This document shows, in pieces, positions 1 to 5,249 of a DNA stretch of 5,249 nt. The notes beneath the pieces were generated by a model that saw nothing but the letters and a program-made list of their open reading frames with translations, was not told the origin of the DNA and made no database searches. Every line of letters starts with the position of its first letter. The first letter of the stretch is position 1. This DNA comes from Lentisphaeria bacterium (lineage in GTDB: Bacteria; Verrucomicrobiota; Lentisphaeria; Oligosphaerales; PUNB01), in assembly GCA_007133055.1 (NCBI GenBank), contig SLNM01000338.1:1-5249 (forward strand), given 5' to 3'. The position numbers and the translations under genes are program-made.

Positions 1-4
1 AACC

Positions 5-186
5 GGCCAACGATTACGGCCAACGATTACGGACAACGATTACGGACAACGATTACGGACAACGATTACGGACAACGATTACGGACAACGATTACGGACA
101 ACGATTACGGACAACGATTACGGACGACGATTACGGACGACGATTACGGACGACGATTACGGACGACGATTACGGGCGACGAGGGC
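5..186. repeat. 13-bp tandem repeat array, 13 clean copies plus degenerate end
   Basis: Head-to-tail 13-bp units run without interruption. Two copies read GGCCAACGATTAC (5-30), seven read GGACAACGATTAC (31-121), and four read GGACGACGATTAC (122-173). One decayed copy follows (GGGCGACGAGGGC, 174-186), and a barely recognisable one may follow at 187-199. The variants are sorted by position rather than mixed, as expected if the array grew by slippage from neighbouring copies. The first four bases of the window do not match the end of a unit well, so the left boundary may be near base 5, but this cannot be settled here. The unit is not palindromic and I recognise no known protein-binding site in it. 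It lies beyond the 3' end of the exported-protein gene. Confidence 0.97.
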
Positions 187-232
187 GGTTGACGAGTTTC
201 ACGCTTCACGCCCCCAATACCCTTAACCGCCC
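183..232. repeat. Inverted repeat between the array and the exported-protein gene
   Basis: GGGCGGTT at 183-190 is the exact reverse complement of AACCGCCC at 225-232, with 34 bases between. The spacer contains a 7-bp direct duplication, TTCACGC TTCACGC (198-211). The pair begins 4 bases beyond the stop codon of the exported-protein gene, where a terminator could sit, but there is no T-run on the minus strand after the distal arm and the loop is long. It is better described as a repeat-derived structure than as a confident terminator. Confidence 0.45.
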
Positions 233-235
233 CGC

Positions 236-919
236 TTACTCGGATACTTGCGACCCGGCGCGATAGAATTCCACCCGCCAGCGGGTGTCGCCGGCGTCAA
301 CTTGCAGAACGAAATCACCGCCCCGGTGAATCCAGGTCTCAGTCCGCTTCGGTCGCTCCAGCCGATGCTGGAATTGAACATCCTGATTCTCATCAATCAA
401 GGTGACTTCCATGGTTTCGCGGCGGCTGTTTGAGTAGACCATGCGCCAGCTTCCCTGGGGCAGGGACAGGGGATAACTGGCCTGACCTGGGCCGCCGCTG
501 AAGGAGGCTACCAGTTCGAGACCGTCGCGGACCACCTCATCGTGCTGCTGCAAAAACCATTCCTGGGCTCGGCTGAGACGCTGCCTGACAATCACCTCCC
601 AGCGAGTGTCCTGCGGTTCGATCACCAGATAGTAGTCCCCCTTGCCGGCCGGCATTGATCGAATACCGGGGAAACCGCGCCGGGTGTAGATTTCATAGAT
701 TTCCCGATGCTCACTGTCAAACACCCGAATGCGCAGGGGCCCGGGTCCATGGTTTATATAGTGAACACGCCAGCGATCTCCCGTCACCCTGAGCATGCGC
801 GTGGTGGTGGAGCCGCGTCCGAACCAGGAGGCTGTATCGATCCAGCCACGGGAGAAGGCCGGGGTCGCCAAAAAGATTGCGGAAAACAGTAAAACCAGCG
901 GGTATTTCATGATTGTCAT
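236..919 (-). CDS. Exported protein with two copies of a beta-rich module, function unknown
   Basis: A 227-residue protein that I do not recognise as a named family. The N-terminus is a typical Sec signal peptide: Lys5, a hydrophobic core at about 6-20, and a likely cut after Ala-Phe-Ser (residue 23), so the mature protein should be periplasmic or outer-envelope. The mature part contains two related halves, about 38-112 and 146-219. Each has a W-R/x-V-x-Y strand near its start (RWRVHY at 49, WRMVYS at 158), a middle strand ending in D-S-E or D-E-N, then a Gly-Asp-aromatic strand (GDYYLVIE at 94, GDFVLQVD at 201) and an Asp-Thr-Arg-Trp strand (104-107 and 211-214). A Trp/Glu-rich helical linker of about 115-135 separates them. 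The pattern of a late G-D-Y/F strand followed by a polar-aromatic strand resembles small beta-sandwich domains such as the pre-peptidase C-terminal type, but that is inference. The start at 919 has a GGGG 5 bases upstream; an in-frame ATG at 910 is less well placed. The gene follows the soluble kinase by 77 bases on the same strand, so it may be co-transcribed and may act in the same signalling context, but nothing in the sequence proves this. Confidence 0.85.
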   Translation of the reverse strand: MTIMKYPLVLLFSAIFLATPAFSRGWIDTASWFGRGSTTTRMLRVTGDRWRVHYINHGPGPLRIRVFDSEHREIYEIYTRRGFPGIRSMPAGKGDYYLVIEPQDTRWEVIVRQRLSRAQEWFLQQHDEVVRDGLELVASFSGGPGQASYPLSLPQGSWRMVYSNSRRETMEVTLIDENQDVQFQHRLERPKRTETWIHRGGDFVLQVDAGDTRWRVEFYRAGSQVSE

Positions 920-923
920 TATA

Positions 924-929
924 TCCCCA
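924..929 (-). promoter_or_regulatory. Probable ribosome binding site of the exported-protein gene
   Basis: On the minus strand TGGGGA lies here, with GGGG ending 5 bases before the ATG at 919. It favours that start over the in-frame ATG 9 bases further in, which has no purine-rich stretch at proper distance. It is a weak Shine-Dalgarno match. Confidence 0.4.
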
Positions 930-948
930 TTAGCATGTTTTGCGGCAT

Positions 949-1001
949 CGTAGGTCGAGTATCTGACTCGACCACCGTGCCGGACGGATTCCGGCCCTAC
1001 G
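949..1001. repeat. Clover-like palindromic element (REP-type candidate)
   Basis: The outer arms CGTAGG (949-954) and CCTACG (996-1001) are exact reverse complements. Between them lie two further perfect hairpins: GGTCGAGT/ACTCGACC (953-960 and 966-973, 5-base loop) and GCCGGA/TCCGGC (979-984 and 990-995, 5-base loop). The whole can fold as a three-way junction, although bases 953-954 can pair in either the outer stem or the first hairpin. Such compact nested palindromes with a TAGG...CCTA rim are typical of dispersed REP-like repeats in proteobacterial genomes. The right arm contains the TAG stop codon of the soluble kinase (997-999), so the element lies at the 3' end of that gene and in the gap before the exported-protein gene. 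No T-run follows either hairpin, so it is not an obvious intrinsic terminator; it could still stabilise or cut back the transcript. Confidence 0.75.
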
Positions 1002-3060
1002 GGGTCTCAGATTCGGCGGCGGTTTTTGCCGTTGTTCCGGCCGCTTTTTTAACCGCCCTGGCCTGGGGCAGGCAAACCCGCACCACGGTACCGCCATCTT
1101 CGGCCGAATCGATTTCCAGGCTCCCCTGGTGGTGGCCAATCGCCCGCTGCGCATAGGTCAGTCCCAGCCCCAGGCTTCCGCTTAGTTTGGAACTGACAAA
1201 AGGCTGGAACAAGCTCTCCCTGATTCCATCCTCGACCCCCCCGCCATTGTCCCGAATGGTGGCAGCGACACCACCCTCGACAATCTCCGTACTAACTTCG
1301 ACCACCGGTTCCGGAACGTCCTGGACCGCCTCCAAAGCATTGGCGACAATCTCGGCGAAAGCCCGCTCCAGCAGTTCCCGCCCTCCCTTGATCGTATCGT
1401 TCAGGGCATAGTCCACTTTCAGCTCCACTTGGTGTCTCGGGTTGCGGCGGCGAGCGGCGGCAATCCCCGCTTCGATTATTTCACGCAGAGGAAAAGAGCT
1501 ATGCCGGCAATCCTGTCCCAGTCGCGACAATCCCAGCAACTGCTCAATCCACTGATTGATGCGCTCGATGTTCTCGCCCACAGTCTCCAAAAAGAAGGAG
1601 CGAAAACTTTCCTCCTGATAGCGGCTGGGCAACAGTTCGGCACAGGTTTGCACAGGCACGAAGGCATTCTTAAAATTATGTGCGATGGCCCGCGCCATAT
1701 CCCCCCACCAATCCTCGTCCTCCTTCCTGGCCTCCGGAGGGGATGCAGAGTCAGCGCCCGCCCCCCGGCCCGCCGTCCTCCCTGGTTCCGGCTCCAGGAC
1801 CAGCAAGGCGCCGGTATGCCGCGAGCCCTTTGCCAGCGGCCGCGCCGATACCCGCACCGACTTCCCCTGGCACTTGCATGTTTCGGACTTGGTACTGACT
1901 CCTTCGGCCAAAGCGGTCCGGACATGATGGGCAAAAAGCGAGCCGGCTTTCTCCACCGCCTGACCGCGTAATTCCTCGACCGCCACCCCCAGCATAACGG
2001 CGGCGGCGGTGTTGAGGTGAAGAATTATGCCACTGTCGGAAGCCGCCAGCAAACCCGCGTCCAGGGATTCCAACACGGCTTGATGCATTTCGCCTGAAAC
2101 GGCAACTCGACCGTACAGCTCACTGCTTTCAAGAATTTCCGCGAAAAAGGTCAAAAACAGTCGCAGCAGGCTCAGCACCGACGGATGATGACTGTAGCGG
2201 TGAAAACGGCTGAGCCCGACCAACGCTTTCAAGCGCCCGCGGGAGAGGACCGGGCAAAGAATCTGAATGTTCAATCGCTCCCCGCAACGGATGGCCGACA
2301 GAGCGTTCGAACGACCGAGTCGCTCGCAGTCATGCACCCATATCGGTTCGCCAAGGCGAATCAGGGTTTGCAGAAGCGGGTCGTCAAGCGGCAGATAGAA
2401 TTGCCGCCTCACCTGCTCCGGCAGATCGCCGCAAATGATTTCAAAGGCCGCTTTGCCGTCGGCGGGCAGGAGAATGACTACATTGTCGACATCGAACTGT
2501 TCCTGGACACTGTCGGCGAAGGCGCGCAGCAACTCATCCCGGCTTTGCAGTCGGGCAAGCAGGCGGCGGAAGCGCTGAGACACTTCCCTGACATCAATTT
2601 CGCCGCCGGACTGAACGACCGGTGTTGGAGTCTCCGTCGGAGCCTCCGAAATCTCTTCGGCCGTTGTCTTCCGGGCTTGTCGAATGGCGGTGTCGCTCAG
2701 GCGCAGCAGTTCCTCGACCTGCTCCACCGCCTGATTGACCTGTTCGACATTGAATGGCTTGGCGATGCAGCATCGAACCCCCTGCTGGCGGAACGGCTGC
2801 TGATAGAAACGGTCGAGCGAAAGGAGAATGGGAATGATCTCAGGCCCGTATCCCAGAGCGTTCAGACGCACGGCCAGCTCCTCGGCGGAACCGTCCTGGA
2901 GCATGCCGTCGATAAAGATAAAGTCGAACTTCTCCGCCGCCGCCTGAGCCAGACATTCGGCAATAGTGTCGGCTTCGGCCACCGCCCGGCCCGGCTGCAA
3001 AATGGCAGTCAACGACTTGCGTACGGCCACCTCGCCTGAAACAATCAACGCTCCCTGCAT
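997..3060 (-). CDS. Soluble sensor histidine kinase: receiver-like, GAF, PAS, HisKA, HATPase
   Basis: A 687-residue cytoplasmic kinase with no signal peptide or membrane segment. Residues 1-122 form a receiver-like domain: the phosphoacceptor position is Asp51 (FIFID), the Thr/Ser switch position is Ser81, and the conserved Lys is Lys101 in AKPF. The usual acidic pair after the first strand is replaced by Ser8-Gly9, with Glu10 following, so Mg-dependent phosphorylation may be weakened. A charged linker (about 123-165) leads to a GAF-like domain (about 170-318) and a PAS domain (about 325-424). A low-complexity Gly/Ala/Pro/Glu stretch (426-450) precedes HisKA, whose H-box reads AHNFKN with the phospho-His at 461. 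The HATPase domain has the N-box around Asn574, the G1 box DNGGG (604-608), the F-box QPFVSSK (619-625) and the G2 box GLGLGL-like at 628-633. It should therefore autophosphorylate. A 20-residue Ala/Lys/Thr tail ends in a palindromic element. The start at 3060 has only AAAGG about 12 bases upstream, so initiation is somewhat uncertain. It follows the membrane kinase by 64 bases and resembles it in its HisKA segment. The ligand is unknown. Confidence 0.92.
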   Translation of the reverse strand: MQGALIVSGEVAVRKSLTAILQPGRAVAEADTIAECLAQAAAEKFDFIFIDGMLQDGSAEELAVRLNALGYGPEIIPILLSLDRFYQQPFRQQGVRCCIAKPFNVEQVNQAVEQVEELLRLSDTAIRQARKTTAEEISEAPTETPTPVVQSGGEIDVREVSQRFRRLLARLQSRDELLRAFADSVQEQFDVDNVVILLPADGKAAFEIICGDLPEQVRRQFYLPLDDPLLQTLIRLGEPIWVHDCERLGRSNALSAIRCGERLNIQILCPVLSRGRLKALVGLSRFHRYSHHPSVLSLLRLFLTFFAEILESSELYGRVAVSGEMHQAVLESLDAGLLAASDSGIILHLNTAAAVMLGVAVEELRGQAVEKAGSLFAHHVRTALAEGVSTKSETCKCQGKSVRVSARPLAKGSRHTGALLVLEPEPGRTAGRGAGADSASPPEARKEDEDWWGDMARAIAHNFKNAFVPVQTCAELLPSRYQEESFRSFFLETVGENIERINQWIEQLLGLSRLGQDCRHSSFPLREIIEAGIAAARRRNPRHQVELKVDYALNDTIKGGRELLERAFAEIVANALEAVQDVPEPVVEVSTEIVEGGVAATIRDNGGGVEDGIRESLFQPFVSSKLSGSLGLGLTYAQRAIGHHQGSLEIDSAEDGGTVVRVCLPQARAVKKAAGTTAKTAAESETP

Positions 3061-3107
3061 GATGTCATTCGACCTTTGTTGTGTAATTCCCGCCTGTGCG
3101 TACTTCC

Positions 3108-3126
3108 AGCCTGAATAATTCAGGCT
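3108..3126. promoter_or_regulatory. 19-bp palindrome in the gap between the two kinase genes
   Basis: AGCCTGAAT (3108-3116) and ATTCAGGCT (3118-3126) are perfect inverted repeats around a single A. The right arm covers two bases of the membrane kinase stop codon (3125-3127). As RNA it can form a stem of seven or eight pairs with a tiny loop, on either strand, but no T-run follows on the minus strand, so a classic terminator is not supported. It could be a dimeric regulator operator, an mRNA-stability hairpin or a partial attenuator between the two kinases. I see no convincing -35/-10 or -24/-12 promoter in the rest of the gap. Confidence 0.6.
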
Positions 3127-5249
3127 AGCTGGTTAATTCATCCCGCCAATCATTTTCCGGGATGGTAAAGGCGAACACCGTTTCGACCCCCGGTTTGCTG
3201 CGTACGTCTATGCGTGCCTTGTGGTTGTGCAGAATGCCGTGGCAAATGGCCAGCCCCAGACCACCGCCTTCTTCGCGGGTTGAAAAGAACGGATCAAATA
3301 TATGGGGTAAATTTTCGGATGCAATGCCGCAACCGTTGTCAGTGAAACTCACCTCGACCCCCCGCCAAGTCCTCCGCTGACTGTCGTTAATCTCCCGCCA
3401 GCGAGTGGCGATCTCGACTTTCGGCCGGTCGCCGTCAATGAACTGCAGGGCGTTCTGCAAAACATTAATGAAGACCTGGTACAACTGTTTGCCGTCCCCG
3501 ACCACGCACGCGGGACCGTCAAGATAGTCGCGAGCCATAGTGACCCCGCGATTGTTGAATTCGTTTTCCATAAGGCTGACAGCGCGGTCGAGGAGCTGGT
3601 GCAAGTCGACCGAGGATGATTCGTTTGACTCCGGGCGGGCAAAGTTCAACAGGTTATGAATCAAATGGTTGATCCGGGTGATTTCGCTTTGAACGACGGC
3701 GCCGAAGCGTTCTCGGAACTCGGTATCCTGGTGGCGTTCAGGCAGGAGCTGGGCGAAGGTTTGAATTGAGACCAGCGGATTCTTAATCTCATGGGCAACA
3801 CCCGCCGCCAGGGTGCCGACCGAGGCCAGCCGATCCATCTTACGGATTTCCTCCTCGAATTTTTTGCGCTCGCTCAGGTCCTGGCAGACCACCAGCACAC
3901 CGCTGCCGCGCCCCTCGCTGTCGAGCATGACCGAGGTTTCGCATTCGCAGGGGAACGAGCGGTCGCTCATTTCCATTGTGACTTCCTGGGGCGCTTGATT
4001 TTCTCCGCGCTCAAGGGTGGCGGCGATAATTTTTCCAAGTTTCGGAAGAAGATTGTCAATCGGCTCGCCCGCCCCCTGATCCAGGCTAAGGCCGAACAGC
4101 TCCTCGGCGGTATTGTTCAGCATCACCAGGCGCAGCTCGGCATCGACTGCAATCACCGCCCGCTGCATGTGCCGGAGCACGGTCTCATAGAGGCGTTCGG
4201 ATTCCAGCACCTGCTGATAAAGCCGGGCGTTGTCGAGGGCAAATGCCAGTTGCGATGCCAGTGCGTCGATCAAACGCAGGTCGTCCAGCGAATAAACGTT
4301 GTCATTCTGCTTCTCTCCCAGCAGCATCAATCCGATGGTCTGACCCTGGCTGACCAGCGGTGTTGCCAGCACGGTCTGGCAGGTTTCAAGGACCGCCGCC
4401 AGGGGCTGAAAGTCCGCACCCCTGCGGTAGGCCACATCCTCCCGGGACAGCACCTGCTGACGATAGACCAGCCGATGCACCAGCGGATGCTCGGCGGAAA
4501 GGCGCGGTAGCCGCTGGCCGCAAGGCAGCCCGTTTTCCGCCGTCAACAGGTATGACTCACCCTGGCTTTCAGGCAGATAAATGGCCACTCCGCGACCCTG
4601 GACTATAATCGGAATCTGGCGGGCGGCCAGGCGGGCGATGTTGTCGCTCCCGAAAGCCCGCCGCAAATCGTTGCCAAAACTGATCATGGCAGACTCGTAA
4701 TCGTAGCGGCCGCGAAAAATTCGGTGGTCGACAAAATGCCTGACTGCCCGGTCGAATCGGGGCAGATAAAAAGCAATCAGCCCGGCGATTCCGAAGTAAA
4801 AAACGATCTGCGGCAGCATCATTTCGTCTTCTATAAACCATCGATGCGCGACGAAAGGCACCAAAAAAACCAGCAGCAAAGCAACACTGACGATGGCGCG
4901 TGCCAGCAGGTTCCTCAGAGCCACTCCGATGTCCATCAGTCGATAGCGGCAAATCGCATAGGCGGTCATGGAAGTCCAGGCCAATGGCCAGGCCGAGCCG
5001 AGAAGATAGTACTGGTACTGCGTTATCACCTGAGGAAGAATAAAGTTGCTGATATAGGCGCCGACAAAGGTCACGGCCAATCCGGTCAAGCAATAGTTGA
5101 TCTGTACACGGTCGCGCCCGCTGGGAGTTTTCCAGCGAGAACGCAATAAATTCCAAACCAGCCAGATGATCGTGGAGGTTATGAAAAGAGCGTACAAAAA
5201 GTATAGAGGCCCGAATTTCGGCATCGGCCCTTCCTCGGTAAAGGCAACT
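3125..5249 (-). CDS. Membrane sensor histidine kinase, 5'-partial: multi-TM, GAF, PAS, HisKA, HATPase
   Basis: The reading frame is open to the right edge. Residues here are numbered from the in-frame ATG at 5224. Eight codons before it (Val-Ala-Phe-Thr-Glu-Glu-Gly-Pro) continue the same frame, and FGPLY plus the following helices resemble the second half of the 7TM N-terminal region found in many histidine kinases, so the true start is probably beyond the window. The ATG at 5224 does have GAGG about 8 bases upstream and cannot be excluded. Hydrophobic helices lie at about 7-27, 42-66, 72-93, 107-127 and 137-155; the YRLMDI motif (94-99) is typical of these sensors. Then come a GAF-like domain (about 180-333), a PAS domain (about 345-450), HisKA with AHEIKNP and phospho-His478, and HATPase with N-box Asn591, G1 DNGCGI (629-634), F-box FDPFFSTR (643-650) and G2 GGGLGLA (653-659). 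All catalytic motifs are intact. The domain order with a 7TM-like sensor recalls PrsK-like kinases, but the PAS domain and incomplete N-terminus keep me from naming it. It presumably sits in the inner membrane with its kinase core in the cytoplasm and phosphorylates a regulator not present here. It is the first of the three same-strand genes in the window. Confidence 0.93.
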   Translation of the reverse strand, partial: VAFTEEGPMPKFGPLYFLYALFITSTIIWLVWNLLRSRWKTPSGRDRVQINYCLTGLAVTFVGAYISNFILPQVITQYQYYLLGSAWPLAWTSMTAYAICRYRLMDIGVALRNLLARAIVSVALLLVFLVPFVAHRWFIEDEMMLPQIVFYFGIAGLIAFYLPRFDRAVRHFVDHRIFRGRYDYESAMISFGNDLRRAFGSDNIARLAARQIPIIVQGRGVAIYLPESQGESYLLTAENGLPCGQRLPRLSAEHPLVHRLVYRQQVLSREDVAYRRGADFQPLAAVLETCQTVLATPLVSQGQTIGLMLLGEKQNDNVYSLDDLRLIDALASQLAFALDNARLYQQVLESERLYETVLRHMQRAVIAVDAELRLVMLNNTAEELFGLSLDQGAGEPIDNLLPKLGKIIAATLERGENQAPQEVTMEMSDRSFPCECETSVMLDSEGRGSGVLVVCQDLSERKKFEEEIRKMDRLASVGTLAAGVAHEIKNPLVSIQTFAQLLPERHQDTEFRERFGAVVQSEITRINHLIHNLLNFARPESNESSSVDLHQLLDRAVSLMENEFNNRGVTMARDYLDGPACVVGDGKQLYQVFINVLQNALQFIDGDRPKVEIATRWREINDSQRRTWRGVEVSFTDNGCGIASENLPHIFDPFFSTREEGGGLGLAICHGILHNHKARIDVRSKPGVETVFAFTIPENDWRDELTS

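Noticed and set aside
5..186. Array read as a CRISPR or as replication iterons
   Set aside because: Units are directly adjacent with no unique spacers, so it is not a CRISPR. No AT-rich segment, DnaA box or replication gene lies near, so an origin is not supported.
1..226. Tandem array as coding sequence for a 13-residue repeat protein
   Set aside because: All three plus-strand frames are open through the array because the repeat has no stop words in that orientation, giving a repeating GQRLRTTITDNDY. There is no start codon or ribosome binding site in the window, and the frames end soon after at 192, 226 and 266. A gene entering from the left edge cannot be fully excluded.
920..973. Hairpin 953-973 as intrinsic terminator of the soluble kinase
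   Set aside because: The stem is perfect but the minus strand after it reads TACGATG, with no T-run; it is better explained as part of the palindromic element.
1429..1971. Plus-strand open frame of 180 codons
   Set aside because: Antisense to the PAS-HisKA region of the soluble kinase; Pro/Arg-rich and without motifs.
2185..3039. Long plus-strand open frame of 284 codons
   Set aside because: It lies fully antisense to the receiver and GAF part of the soluble kinase, whose domain motifs are clear. The translation shows no recognisable domain and is explained by high GC.
3045..3068. Seven-codon open frame (ATG at 3068) overlapping the soluble kinase start, possible leader peptide
   Set aside because: It sits closer to the AAAGG than the kinase ATG does, which is curious, but such a short frame is easily due to chance and nothing else supports translation.
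3791..4510. Plus-strand open frame of 239 codons
   Set aside because: Antisense to the GAF/PAS part of the membrane kinase; Gln/His-rich with no motif, typical of a shadow frame.
4569..5156. Minus-strand open frame of 195 codons
   Set aside because: Overlaps the membrane kinase in another frame; its Arg/Cys-rich translation has no membrane or domain pattern, unlike the kinase frame.

Overview
The window carries three protein-coding genes, all on the minus strand and read from the right edge leftwards. In transcription order they are a membrane-anchored sensor histidine kinase (3125 to the right edge, 5' end cut by the window), a soluble histidine kinase with an N-terminal receiver-like domain (997-3060), and a small exported protein of unknown function (236-919). 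The gaps between them are 64 and 77 bases, so a single transcript is plausible. No response regulator with an output domain, RNA gene, transposase or CRISPR array is visible.

Region by region: bases 5-186 hold a 13-bp tandem array with a clear gradient of variants, followed by a degenerate, inverted-repeat-containing stretch up to the exported-protein gene. Bases 920-996 hold most of a small clover-shaped palindromic element (949-1001), whose right arm supplies the stop codon of the soluble kinase. Bases 3061-3124 hold a near-perfect 19-bp palindrome that overlaps the stop codon of the membrane kinase.

The two kinases share the order GAF-like, PAS, HisKA, HATPase. Their HisKA segments align without gaps and are identical at 25 of 54 positions by my count by eye, so they look like related proteins, perhaps an old duplication. 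The first senses through a multi-helix membrane region. The second has no membrane segment and starts with a receiver domain that keeps the phosphoacceptor Asp and the Lys but lacks the usual N-terminal acidic pair. A working idea is a two-kinase relay or co-sensor pair that acts on a regulator outside the window. The exported protein has an internal duplication of a beta-rich module and may be an envelope partner or just a downstream neighbour.

The organism is probably a Gram-negative environmental bacterium of moderately high GC. The GAF/PAS kinases, dispersed palindromes and tandem intergenic repeats fit a Desulfuromonas/Geobacter-like member of the Desulfobacterota, but this is an impression from style, not from a marker gene. 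The most unusual items are the graded 13-mer array, the clover-like element at the kinase stop, the degenerate receiver fused to a kinase, and the duplicated-module exported protein.
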